Source of the DNA: Montifringilla adamsi
Taxonomy: Eukaryota > Chordata > Aves > Passeriformes > Passeridae
DNA: 64,000 nucleotides
Direction of reading: 5' to 3'
NCBI GenBank assembly: GCA_017590115.1
Contig: JAGGNK010015225.1
Location: forward strand, 434,001 to 498,000
Translations under genes and position numbers: made by a program
Shown here: positions 35,425 to 47,784 of the stretch, piece after piece
Numbering within the stretch: position 1 is the first letter of the stretch
Layout: each line of letters opens with the position of its first letter
Notes under the pieces: generated by a model
Databases searched by the model: none
Told to the model about the DNA's origin: nothing
The model's input: the letters and a program-made list of their open reading frames with translations, nothing else

Positions 35425-36955
35425 TGAATTGGCCTGAATGGGAGAAAACATGAGGAAGAAGGTGGTGATTTTAGGGGTTTTATTATTTTTTTTTTTCAAA
35501 TCTGTTCTCAGCTGGATTCACAGGGCAGCATGAACTCTCAGGGGAAAAAAAAAAAGCAACCTCTCAACCATTGTACTGAAGAAATTAAAAGTTTTCATCT
35601 CCACATTGGTTTAAAATATAAAGGAATCCACCTGAAGAGCTGAGCATTGACTAACAAACTACTGCAAGGTGTATCCACATAAATAACTACACTGAAAACC
35701 TCTGAAGGTTTATTATGGCATCAAGAACTCCAAAGAAATTTAGTCCCAGGGATTGAAACACCTCAGAATGATAAAACCATGTTTTATTTTAAGGAAGGAG
35801 ATGTTTGGTATGTTCCATTTCTGGCTGAAACAAGCTTGCTTTTATCACTGCTACTCCAAAATTGCAAACCTGCATGAGACTGTAGAGCAGAAACTGTCCT
35901 GCAAAGGGCTGTGAAGCCAAACCATGGCAATTCCCTCAGTTAATCAATACACAAAGTGCTGCTGAGGTTCTGATCTCAGGCAAAGCATCCCCTCATCACA
36001 GAGCCCTGCCAGATCAAACCCAGGAATTCAATAGAAAAGCCCACTCCAGCACTGCAGAGCTGCACTTCTGAGACAAAACAACATTAGTGCTGAAGTGTTT
36101 GATGGTGGCAGCCCCACTGAGCAACAAAGAAAACTCCTGTCCTGGGAACAGGCACTAAAAATAATAATAAAAATCCAATATTCGGGAAGCTGGGAGGATC
36201 AGATTGGAAACAAGGAGTTGGTTTGCAATGGATCAGTGCTGGGATGCCTCACTTCTGCAGGCTGGATCCCAACAGCAGGAAATGTGACTTCCTCCCTCTT
36301 CTTTGCCCCAGGGACACACAGCCAGAAGTTTGGAGGTGAATGATTATAATGGCCCTCAGAAGAGGAGACTGAAAGAGAAAAGTGTTTTCATCTGCATTGT
36401 TCCAAATGTAGGGAGATATGAAGAAACTTCCTTTCTCAAATTATCTTAAAGAGAACGGACACTGGATTGGGGTTGGAAGCTCCATGACATATCAGGAAAG
36501 TGATTTACCCCATTGAATTTGGGGAAAGTATTTTCCTTTGACTATTTTTCCTCCTTTTCCTTCGTGTTTGATATCCTGTTGTTTGGTTGGTTGGTTTTGG
36601 TGTGGGTTTTTTGTTTGTTTTTAAGAGGACAGGGACATAAATAAATCTCATCTTCTCCTCTCTTTCAATGCCATGTGGCCCTACACACCTGCTCCCAGGT
36701 GCATCCCTTGGGAGGATGCTCTGAATCTCTGTTGTCCCTTCCAAGGTGCCTTTCTACCCCAGCAACTTCCTTCTCAGCCTTGCCCTGCCACCAATTGACA
36801 CCTCAGCGGATGAAATGCCTGAATATTTTGGCTTTTGCTCACTCTGAGACCTCTTCCCTCCACTTTCCTGCCACCGGGACACACCTCACCTCTTTGGGTG
36901 CACTGTCCCCTGCCCAGCCCTGCATCCCTCCTGCCCACACGCTGCCACAGTGGCA
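35424..36955. other. Single-copy non-coding stretch
   Basis: Nothing recognised apart from short A and T runs (about 35544-35554 and 35488-35496) and TTGGTTGG/TTTGTTTG low-complexity sequence near 36580-36625. Confidence 0.4.
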
Positions 36956-36959
36956 ATGA

Positions 36960-37225
36960 GATGGAGATTACAGCCACTAATTGCACACAAACAAGTGATT
37001 AGGGGGACAATTGCAAAGCACACCCCACCCTTGCACTAATTCTTCATTCCCTGCATGGAGTAATGCCCTTTTGTTTCCCTGGATAAGTCCCTAATGATGT
37101 TAGGGGGCATGCAAAGAACACGGTGGCTCCGGGGTGAGCTCATTAATGAGATTAGCCGAGTTTTAATTTAGATGAAAAGCAGGCAAGGCAGGGAACAAGG
37201 CCTGTTATTATTTTGCATTACAAAA
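36960..37225. other. Candidate conserved non-coding element
   Basis: A repeat-free block dense in homeodomain-type sites, with reversed and direct TAAT cores in 'ccactaattgcacacaaac', 'cactaattcttcattccc', 'gagctcattaatgagatt' (a palindromic CTCATTAATGAG) and 'gagttttaatttagatg'. Even-spaced TAAT motifs in complex sequence are typical of developmental enhancers in gene deserts. The call is by texture only and conservation was not tested. Confidence 0.35.
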
Positions 37226-37401
37226 GGTGGGTTTGGGAAGCAGGGAGGCGTGGAGGCAGCTGGATGAGGGCTGGGCTGGAGACCTTATGGAGGGAATGGA
37301 GCAGATGTCCTGGTGAGTCATTCTATATTGCTGTCCTAGACTTGCTGACCAGCATATACCCGTAGGTTGAGGTGAGACAGTGAAATTTCTACTTTATTTA
37401 T

Positions 37402-37402
<1 letters not shown>

Positions 37403-37443
<41 letters not shown>
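37403..37443. repeat. Poly-T tract (T41)
   Basis: Forty-one uninterrupted T between 'ttatttatg' and 'gtagagctg'. It is among the longest homopolymers in the window and its length is likely uncertain. Confidence 0.95.
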
Positions 37444-37444
<1 letters not shown>

Positions 37445-40400
37445 TAGAGCTGTTACTTGACTTGGCTTCCCCAAGAAGCTGCTGGGTGTGGAGCTGGTCT
37501 GGGTGCCCTGTGTGAGGCTCCTGGTTTGAGCTGAGGGAACTACTGGGGGATGTTTGTCTTCACAGCTGGGCAGTGACCACTCTGTGCCTGCAGCCTTCTT
37601 TTTTTGCCTACTGGGGCTTTATTGGTAATCCTGGTCCCTGTGGCTCGTTTGACAGAGGTGAGATAGTAAGCTGTTGCCTCAATCATGCTGTTGCCTTATA
37701 CCAGGAGTTTAAAATGAGCCAGAACCTTTCCCTGCTGATTTCCTTAAAGCACCCAAATTTCTTCTCCTAAGCCAGCACTGAGGAGCATCTCCAGAGAGTG
37801 TAAATGCCACATCAGCAGAGTCTGTCCTATCTCCTGCTGTGCATGAGGGTCTCTGAAGGGCTTGTGGCCAGGGAAGCTGCCCTTACCTGCAACTTGCCCA
37901 CTCCAGGATCTCCATGCCAGGATATCTGAGGATGCACTGGCCAGCCAAACCTGGTGCATGGGTTCCTGGAGCTGGAAAGGAGCTGTGACTCTTCAGGAGT
38001 CTCCCTTAAGAAGTGTTCCTTTAATGAAGAAGGATAATGACCTTCTGCTTTCTCATCCCTGCTGAAACACAGCTCAACTTCCCAAAACAAGCACTCAGGA
38101 CTCCTTTCCCATCTGCCCTCACTCTTCCTGGGCTTCCTCATTAGCTGTGAGCATCTCTGCCCCCACCACAGATCTGGGATGGGTTTGTTAATCCACATTA
38201 TCCCTTTGCTTGCAGTACTGAGAGTTTGGACACCAAAGGAGGAGTCAGACCTGTGCCACACTATTCCCACTTGGCACTTTCTGAGCAGCTCACTAGACTT
38301 GGAGGAAAGCAAAAGAAATAAACACTTTGTAGGTGTAGGGTGGGACATTTGAGAGATCCACTAGAATCAAAACTCTTGGAAAGTGGAGGAAAGAGACAGA
38401 CATATCAAACAATAATTTAGCTGCATTTGCAAACTGTGGATGCCACCAGAAAATGGAAGGCAGGAGCTGACTCTATTTCTATCAATTGCTGGTTGTGAAT
38501 TATTCAGGACTTTTAATGGTTTGCAGTTAGCCCAGGTAGAAGATGCCAACTGCAAAACATTGTGAGAGAAATCTGAAGGGCTCTCCACTCTTGAGCAAAA
38601 ATGCAACCTGGAAAGGAATGATGAAGTGTTGTCTCTTTTTCCTGAAACGAGAAAGGACAAAGAAGAACAGCAAAATGGGGGAAAGATGGTGATTTGCTGT
38701 AAAGTGAACAAGTTCTGTCCCCTTCGAGTCCACGAGGCCACAGGAACCACAGCATTACCTCGATAACCCTGGACCACAGAGACAGAAGAAACATCCTTTG
38801 GGGCTGACATTAATTTTAAATAAGCCTCTGTCTCCTTGCCTCTCACCTTACAGACAAATTGCTGTTTACAAACTTGATTTTCCTTCTTTTTGAGATTTTT
38901 TTTTTTTTTTTTGCAGGAATGGGGCTGTGGGAAGGGGTATCCAGTGTGCTGGGAGGTGTCTGTCTCCAGGGGCAGGGAGGGCTGTAAAGGGCGAGTCAGA
39001 TAACGGGGTCACTGTGGATCTGGAGTCAAAGGCACCAAGTGCAGTGCATTGATTTTTGTGTCTGTGCTTGTTAATGGCACCTCTATGAGCATGATGACTC
39101 TGGCCTTTGCTCGTGCCATCCCTCTGATGATATAATATTGCTTGTGTGGAACAAGGAATAAAATCCTCTGTGAGAGTTATTGATGAAGGAATGAAGCTCC
39201 AAGGAGGTCCAGCAGTGTTTCTGATGACCCTTTAACCTCACCCCCTCCAAAACTGTCTGTTGGAAAGGCCATAAAGGATTTTTCTGTATTGATAGAAGAG
39301 ATGGGAACCACACAGGGCCCGTGCCTTAGCTCCAAAATCATCCAGCTGCAGAACAGTGGGGAATAAACATAATTTGTAGCTCGAGTTCCTCTCATCTTGA
39401 GACAGATCCATCCCCTCCTGTAATGGAGACCTTTCTCTGGCAGAGCTGGTTAAATCTGAACTAAATCTCAGCAGGGACATTTTAGCCAGTTTCTGTTTCT
39501 CTCCCTGCTGCAGCTCCCAAAGTAAATAAAAATATTGAAGGCCTGTGCTTGACTTGCTTTTCACTACTCCACAAATGTGATTTGGGAAGAGGAATGGAAA
39601 GCTGTTGGGGTAAGGGCTTGGTAGGAATAAACATCTGTTGGGATGAGCAGCCTGGCACAGAGATGTCCTGGGAAGGGATGCTCAGGGACTGTGGTACCAG
39701 GATCAAGGCAGGTTCCTTTGTCACTTGTCCCCATCTCCAGCTGCAGGCTGGAGGAGGTGTGAGACAGCACCAGAGGTGTCAGAATAACTCCTGAGACTCT
39801 CTGGGCCTGGCAGAGGAACCAGAGCACAGAAAAACCCCACCTGTGAGCATGAAGTGAATGCCAGTTTTGAGGTGACAGCTCCAGCTGGGTCATGCCCGTG
39901 GGCCTGACCACAACTCAGAGGCCAGGAGTGATTGGAAGGTCTGAAAGACTCAGTTGGACTTTTCCAAAACACATGGAAAACCTCTGCTCTGACACCAGAT
40001 GTCATTCAACCTGACCTGCCAGACCTGAAGGACACTTCTTGGAAGCCAAAGGGTTTTTTGGATCATAACATGATGGGGAGGAAAAATCTGTGCTGACAGG
40101 GGATGATGTGGGGAGTGCTCACATCCTCCAAAGAAATGACTGATGGCAATGGTGCAGGAGAGGCACATGAAGCAAGGAGAAAAATCAAGCACATGGATCT
40201 ATCAGTACATGCTTGTTACTGTCATAATTGGCTTTCTTGTGAGTATTTCAAGACTTGTCCTTTTGTCCTGAATTCCCTGTGATTCAGGGATAATCCTTGC
40301 ATTAGAAGAAAAAAACTGGTTTTTTGGTTTTTGTGTTGTTTTTGGGTTTTGTTTTTTTTTTTTTTTTTTAATTGACAGAGAGTTTTAGGCTTTATCCATG

Positions 40401-43270
40401 ACTCATGGTCTGCCCTGCCCTGTCTCTAGAAGCCAGAAAATATTTATCCTAGGGTAATAACCTAAGGGTGAAAATCCAGGATGCAAATAAAAGAAGCCCA
40501 TGTTATCACGTTTAATCTTTATTTAGTCAATTTTGAGCCAATCTCTTGATGTTGAGGAACCTGCCCTCACTTTGGGCTGCTGGCCAGGCTGTTGGAGGTG
40601 GAGTTGGCAGATGTTGGCTCTGCTGGCAGCACACTGACCTGTCACACCAGGTCAGGGAGAGCAAAACACTCCCAGGCTGCCAGGTGTGGTTTGGGAAAAT
40701 ACAGTTTGCCTGCTGAACTCTGCTGGGGTTTTAGGAGACAGAGAAAAGGGATAAAGACAGCGGGGAGAAGATGCTTCTGTTGAAGATACCTACATAGCAG
40801 CTCTGCTTTAATAGCTTTAATTGATGTTTGACTTCAGTGAGAGCAGAAAGATAGAGATAAATGAACGAGCTGTAGAAAGAATGATCCTTGCAGGAGCTGC
40901 CTGGTAGGGAGAGACAGGGAAAGCACGAAGGTTAAAAGTCTAATGACAAGCATCCTTAATGATTGCTCTTCCTGTATTCCCTCTGGGTAACATTTCCTGA
41001 GACTAAATTGTCTTAAAACCACTCTAACGTGGCTGAAACATTTCTAAATATAATTCAGCTCAACTAATGCTGAGGAATATAATGGAATTTCAGGAAAGAA
41101 AATCAGGCACAGTAAGTTTTTTAACCATTACATGTCTTTCAGGGCAGGCCAAATGGTGCATGAATTTGGGTAAATAAAGAAGAAAAAGCCTTTTTTTTTG
41201 GTGTCAGCTGGAGTGGAGGTTCACCTGTCTGCAGCAGTGCTGAGGGTCCCTGCAGACTGTGTCTCCATGGAAAGTGTGAATCCCTGTGCTGTGGCAACAA
41301 CAGAAACCCTACATTTAATCCTGGGGGAACAAAATCAAGGCAGCTTGCTGAAGCAACACTAAGAGTTGCCACAGATGGTGATTTTTCTGTGCTGGGCAAA
41401 CAGATTTGTTTGTTGGTAGCCACAGGTGTCCAGGGGAGGCTCCACCACCCCTTCTCCAGCAGCCCGAGCTCGCTGGCTGCTCCAAAGTGACGTGGAGATG
41501 CTGCAGAAAATGGCTTTAAAGCACAATTAACTTTCTGCAACAATAGCCTCTTTATTCTTCATTATGAAAAGGCCTGAAAGGGAATTTGTTTTCCGAGATA
41601 GATGTGAAATGAAGCTCTATCAGAGCAAGTAACCTTGCAAGGCAGACACAATAGCCGGTATCTACCCATCGCTTCCTCCCTGGCCCTCCCCAGGCAGTGC
41701 ACAGCAGCTCGCTGGAAGCCTGGTTTTGTCTGCTCCCCCTGCTTATAAATTACACTCATTAATATTATTTTCAATTCTTGGGAAAGCAATAAAATAATAA
41801 ATGTGCCTCTGCAGTTCCTGCCCTGCTCGGGGCCTGGCTCCGGCGTCTCCCGGGCAGGAAGGTCAGAGCGGTGGGATGGATTCACGCTGCTGGGTTAGAG
41901 GCTCTTTGTGCTGCCACCCTCAGATAATGGCACTGGCTCCCTCCCCTGACCCTCCCATGCCCAGCCCCAAAGCTGATCTGTAATTCAGAGACTCACAAAT
42001 AGCACAGATTTAGGATGCGAGCACAAAATCCACCTGATGGACTCATTTGTGCATTTTCACTGCAGTATTTGAGCTGTTAATGCAGAGAATGGCCAGGCTC
42101 GTGCTTTGGCTCAATTTTTCTGTAGCAGATGTGGATGAAAACACCTGAGACAGCTTCCCCTGTCCTTGAGGGACTTCAGACCCAGACCTGCCTCTAAGCA
42201 TTGCTGCTCGGGTCTGTTTGCACTTTCCTACAAACAAATATGAGGATGATGCAGCTGCTTTTGGTATCATGCAAATATTTTCCTTTTCTCCTTTTGGAAA
42301 GCCTAGAATTAAGAACAAAACTGGAATGAGAGGGATACTGGAGAATAACAACTGGGATTGCTAACTGCTATGTGGGTTTCAGAACAAGGAAATAAAATTC
42401 ATTGCAAAAAATATGGGGAAAAAGCCCAACAAAAATTTCACCACAAAATGAACCAACTCCCAAATAATATTAGTCAAGAAAAGCTGGTAACAGCAAGGTG
42501 ACAGGGGACCCTTGGGCACAAAATCCAGTGGGGCAGTCTCCAAGCACCAAAACTGGGTGCTATTTGCAGAGTAACCAAAGGCTGTGGGTGCCTCACAAGA
42601 AAGGATTTGCTTAGGAATTTAGGTGGGCAAAGCAGGAGGAAAGGATTTGTTTTCCCAAGCTTTGTCAGAGAGTCAACAGCAGAACAGAGATGTGAGCTGT
42701 TCTTCCTGCTGGCAGCAGGACACTGGACACACCTCTCTGGGGTGAGGTGACCCAACCCCACACATTCCAAATAAGGGGCTCAGTGGAATTTAAAGGGAAG
42801 GATGTGGTAAAAATGCTGTGTTCCCTCACATCAAATGGATCAGGAAAAGGTTTTTTGGGGAACTTGTTGCTCTTGCAAGGCAGGAAAGGCTCACACCTTT
42901 CAACTGCAGTGTAACAAGACTTGGCTGCTGACTCCCTGACATCCAAAGACCTTTTCAGAGGTCTGGCCTTTCTAGAGATTAGTAAAAAATAAGGTTTGCT
43001 CAGATCTGAGGCGGCTCCTCCAAGTGTGCTGATTCTCCCAAAGGCAGTGGTGCTGAAGTGAGAGCTGCAGCTCCAGGCACATCTGGGGCCACAGCTGGAC
43101 AGCCCAGGGCTGGGGCAGCCAGATAGGGACAGGCAGGAAAACAGGGCAGATGTCGGAACCCAGGACACCCCTCTGGGTTCCCTGGATAGCCCGAGCCCCT
43201 GGCAGGGGGCTGGGGAGTCCTGGCAGGAAGCCAAAGACACTTGGGATTTCAATCCTCACCCATGGAGCAA
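37444..43270. other. Long repeat-poor non-coding stretch
   Basis: Nearly 6 kb without recognisable CR1 or LTR sequence. T17 and T18 runs lie at 38896-38912 and 40352-40369. The longest frames (37827-38348 minus, 173 codons; 42665-43252 minus, 195 codons) show no domain, no signal peptide and no codon pattern I trust. Positions 41720-41900 combine an AT-rich TAAT block with a small CpG cluster. The low repeat content makes this the best place in the window for functional non-coding sequence. Confidence 0.4.
41740..41900. promoter_or_regulatory. Candidate regulatory block, AT-rich then CpG-rich
   Basis: 'aaattacactcattaatatt' and neighbouring AT-rich complex sequence are followed at 41820-41872 by about six CpG dinucleotides ('gctcggggcctgg', 'ctccggcgtctcccgggc', 'agagcggtggg'), while the surrounding DNA is CpG-poor. 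This could be an enhancer or a small promoter, but there is no TATA box or transcript evidence. Confidence 0.25.
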
Positions 43271-43281
43271 ATTACCAACCT

Positions 43282-43728
43282 TGTGTGAAGAATGACAAGG
43301 CACAGAAGTTTAAGTAGAGTAATAATGAATTAATCACAGGGTGAAAAGTGGAATTTTGGGGATTTTACTATAGGGGTCTAGGAGGCAAGATGGAGGGATT
43401 TGGGCATTGTCCTGTTCTTCTTCCTTCTTCTTCCTAGCCTCCATCTTCTGGGTGATGGTGGCACATTTGGATTGGTTTAGAATAGAAGTAGACAGTCTAA
43501 CATAGGTGATAGATATTAGAAAATAATGATAAAGTACACGTAATTCATATATAAAATGTAGACACCAGCCCAGGGGTGGGTAGTGTGCCCTTGACAGACC
43601 TGCACAGCAGACCTCTGTGGGTCTGAGAAAAAATATTTTAGATAAGAGACAATAAACAACCTTGTGAACCAGAGCTGAGGAATTCTGACTCTTTCTTTGA
43701 CCATCAGGCTGGGAAAAAAGAACTGTCA
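43282..43728 (+). mobile_element. Probable solo LTR, about 450 bp, plus strand
   Basis: The sequence matches my memory of a songbird ERV LTR. It starts near TGTGTGAAGAATGACAAGG and contains 'ggcaagatggagggatttgg', a CT-rich block (43412-43437), 'ggattggtttagaatagaa' and a TATA box TATATAAAA at 43548-43556. The poly-A signal AATAAA is at 43651-43656, about 100 bp downstream, followed by a U5-like 'gactctttctttgacc' segment. The right end is uncertain (43706 or 43728, both at a CA). I found no target duplication. No retroviral interior follows. Confidence 0.75.
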
Positions 43729-46700
43729 GGGTCGTCCTGACTGCAGGAAACCCGAGAGGCAGAGTTAACTGGAGCTGTTCCTAAAGCAGCCATCTAACCA
43801 GGGCCAGAGCAGTGCTCTGTTTACAGCAGTGTTTTGACCAACATCTGCCAAGCACGGTCTCATTCCATGTCTTGAGGGGTAACACATGCTAAGAGCATCC
43901 CGTCAAAGCTGCCTGATTCTTGTGTGGGGAAAAAGTTTAGTTCTAGGGATGAGAGCTGTGCTCCCTGGCCCAGGAGATGATCCCTGGCTGCTTTATTTGG
44001 GAGCACACCCCAGTGTGACAATGCCTGTGCACCAGCCCTGGCAAGTCAGCAATCAAGTCACTCTGCCTGCCTGACTGCTCAGGCAGTCAAACAACTCAAA
44101 CAACTGCTGGCTGTCCAGGGCATGCATTCCTAGAGCAAGGAGGAGATATTAAATCCTCCCAAAGCCCATGGGTGCTCAGATCCATCTTCTCTGGGCACAG
44201 AAATAAATCCCTGCTCCCTCCAGCAGGTAATTATTTGCCTGCTCAGGTTCCTTGTACATGCATGTGCAGTCGTGATTTGCATGTGGCCGAGGCTGTCAGT
44301 CCTCCCTGTGACTGTGCAGGTAAAACCAGCAGGGAAACACTGGCTGTGGCTGTCACCAGGCTGGGTTCCAACTTCTCCAGAGGTAGCTGCTCTCTGTCAA
44401 GGCTCAGGAACAGCCTCAGGGCAAGAAGTGATGCAGGGACAGGGTACGACTGAGCTAGTGATCCCCAGGTGATATGTAAAAGCATCTGCAGGAATTTAAA
44501 TGGGAAGGGGGGATCTTGGAGCATAGAGGGGAGGAAAAAGCAGATAAAAAAGCATGGGGAACAACAGGATTTATTCAGCTGAGGCTGATATTGCTGCATC
44601 TAGAACCCCAGTTAGTGGATATGTGTAGTTTCTTAAACCTAAGCTAGACTAAATAAGGAATTATACAGGTGTGTGGATTACCCTAAACTATGTGTTGCCC
44701 TCTGGAAAAAAATTATGATTCCTACTCACCTTGTAAAGACCATGGGCTTTCCTACAAATCACAGTGACTACAGCAAACCAAGAGCCTTCCCTCCAGGCAG
44801 CCCTGCAGGACCCCATCCCTGCAGGGTGAGATGGGGAAGCTGTCCTGCTTTCAGGCACTGATATCTGAAGCAGGAGGGCCCCACCAACACCTTTGCAATC
44901 TGCGTCAAGGCAGGGAAAATTGCTGTCATGTTCAAGCTGTCTTGGAGATAAACTGAGTGGGTTTATTATAAACCTCCCGTGTGACAGAAACACTGCAGAG
45001 TGTCTCTCCTCTCTGAGGAACAGGCACACGACACTTGGTGTGGCAGCTCTTCTTTCCAGGACCTCAGGGCTGCCACAGGTCTTCCAGAGCTCCAGCCTTA
45101 TCCCGGCCTGGTGGGAGATGCTCCATGGGCAGCTTGTGGGCATTCCCACCTCCTGCTTTTCTCTTTGCTGCTCCACAGTGGGCTGATGTGCTCACTGGGC
45201 TTCATCATTTCTGTTTGCCAGGTCCAGCAGGAGTGCCCACTCAGCTTCAGGACCAGCACACCCAATCAGTTTGCTGTCCCCCCACCTCCCAAATTTCCCC
45301 AGTGGAAATGCCCACAAAAACTCTCCTTGTTTCTGATACCAAGAATGAACCAGAAAGGACCTGCCTGGGGAAATGGAGAAGGATGGAGAAGAACAAGCCT
45401 GAAGTTTACAGGGAAAAGCATCCAAGACAAGCTGTCCCAGCTGCTCCCACCACTCCTCTGCAGAGCCAGGTGATGTTTCTCCTAAGGTCACCCAGGCTGC
45501 AGTTTCACAAGCACGATGAACAGGCTCGCCAGGCTCCCTCCTGCTACAGCAACATATGGTGGTGGGAGGGTGATTGACTAGTACAATGTGATTTTCAATA
45601 AAATGTCTTGCAGACAGAAGAGTTCCAGGTGACTAGAAGTAAGCAATCATCATGCCAATCTTTCAGCAAAAAAGGGTCACACGTTGAGTACGGCAACTTG
45701 AGGGAATAAGGCAGCTTTTTATAGCGAGTAATATCTCTTCTGACAGTGCAAGTGAACTGCTTCAAACCACACTTGGCTGGGAATGTGCGAAGATGAATGG
45801 CTTTGTCTCTCAGTAAGTATTACCAGGAGCACTAGGAAGGATGAGAAATGGTCTGTAAAGTAAGCAATAGCTAAAAATCCTCCTCTTTCCTGACCTTATT
45901 GTAAAGAAACCTTTAGCAGTGCAGGGAGGGAAAAAAAAAGAAAGAAGTGTAACGAGGTGTCCCTGAGGAAAAAGAAAAATCCACCCTAAAGGGAAACCTG
46001 GAAGCTTTTAGTGAGGATTGGATGTGATGAGCTGGAGTCTCACAGCCCACACTGGCAGCAGCCTCATCTTTCACTCCTGTTTACCTGATGCTTTGGTGGT
46101 GGACTGAGGCCTGGCTGGGTCTGGGAGCAGAGTGTGAAAGGTGTTTGTCCCTCTAGGAAAAGACAGCTGGACACAACTGCCTAAATAAATAAATAAAGCA
46201 GGTACCGGGGACTTTTATCCCCCCTTTTTTTTTCAAGCCTGTTCAAGGTTACTCTGAGAAACTGAAGCCATGTGGAGAAGTGACCACAGATTCCTGCACC
46301 TTCACAGTCTGACCCAGTGGTGGTCACTACATCATTGGAGGGCTCAGAATTAGTTTTCCTGGTGAGGACCTGGTTCTTCATAACCTGAAGTTCAAAATAA
46401 TGGTGCCTCCAGGATTTCAAGGGAAGTGTTGGCTTCTTCACAGTTCCGGGGGGACTGGAGAGGGAGGCATGTGAAAATTCCTGTTTAAATTGGGATGGGT
46501 TTATTTATGGGAATGATGCACTCTGCCTCGTGTCTTCCCAGGTATGATCTTGTCAGGATTGGAAAGCATGAGAGGACCTACATTCACTCTACAAAATATC
46601 TTGTTTCCAGATTGGCACCTCTCATAGGAATATCTTAGAAACAGGTCTGGGAGCTGCATGGCATTCAGGCACCTTGGTCTGTGCCAAACCCCTCAGTCCC

Positions 46701-47758
46701 AACACTGATATCCTGCAGGATAATTAACCTGCCTGTGAGTCCCCACAGGTAACCAGCCCTCTTTGGGGGCCCATCAACCCCTCTGCCAGTAAAACTTTCC
46801 TTTTGCATATGGGACTGTCACAAAACCTCTCATTTGCACAGAAGTGTTTGCATTCCCAGTATTTTTGGAGAGTTTTCCAGGGGAAAGCCCTCCTAGCACA
46901 CCTGGACATGCACTACTAATGTACAGAGTTTACTAATTACTGCCTTAATGCAAACTGGCTGACTTGGTCTGCTCATAGGGAAAAAAACAAACAAACAAAC
47001 TTTGGTGATGGTATTTTTCTGGATTAAGCAAGAGGATAAAAAAGTATGAAAGAGAGGAATTAGAGACACCACCAAACAGCAGTTGTGTGTCTGGTACTGT
47101 GGCTGCCTGAGCATATGGCCTTTTATGGGTTTCCAGGCCCTGTCAGCTCAGAAAGCAAATCTTCCCTCTCTGCTTAGACTGAGAGTGAATCTGCTCCTCT
47201 CTGACCCTGTCACCGAGGCATCTGGCAGGAATTATGAACTCTCTATCTCCTTGTGTTAAACCTGAGGTTATTGGTTGTTTTGGTTCAGTTATTATTTGTT
47301 TTTCCCTAGGGGGAAGAGAGGAGCAGGGATAGAACTAAAAGAAGTTATAACCAGATGTTTGGTATTTCCATTCCAGCTTAGGATTTGCTCAGATGGAGCT
47401 TCCCCACTGATTTAATGAGGGCAAAAGTCCCTTCCACCCTTGTCTCCAAAACCAGCTCCAGCAGTTGTGGGTCTGCTTGTTTCCTTTTCCACAAGTGCAT
47501 CCCAGATGTGCCCTCATTCTGCACACAGAGGCAGAACATCTGTGCTGGAACGAGGAAGGAAAAATGATGATGTTGTTTGGTTGTCGTGGGTGCTGAGATC
47601 CTGTCAAATGTTTGGGCCAAGGGGAACCTTTGTGGGTCTAAATGAGGGGCTGCAGGACTTGGAAGGGCAAGAATCACCTGAACAAGCAGATCCTTTTCCT
47701 TTCTATCAGGACAGTGAGCACAGGACATGATGTTCTTCATCTCCCAGACCAGTGCTTG

Positions 47759-47784
47759 GATGATGATGATGATAATGATGATGG
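47759..47784. repeat. GAT trinucleotide microsatellite
   Basis: About eight GAT/AAT-type triplets with one interruption (GATAAT). It encodes a spurious run of Asp on the plus strand and Ile on the minus strand. Confidence 0.93.

Noticed and set aside
42665..43252. Longest open frame in the window (195 codons, minus strand).
   Set aside because: No domain, signal or homology is recognised, the composition is Ser/Pro/Leu-rich, and another frame of similar length overlaps it. It is consistent with chance in 64 kb read six ways.
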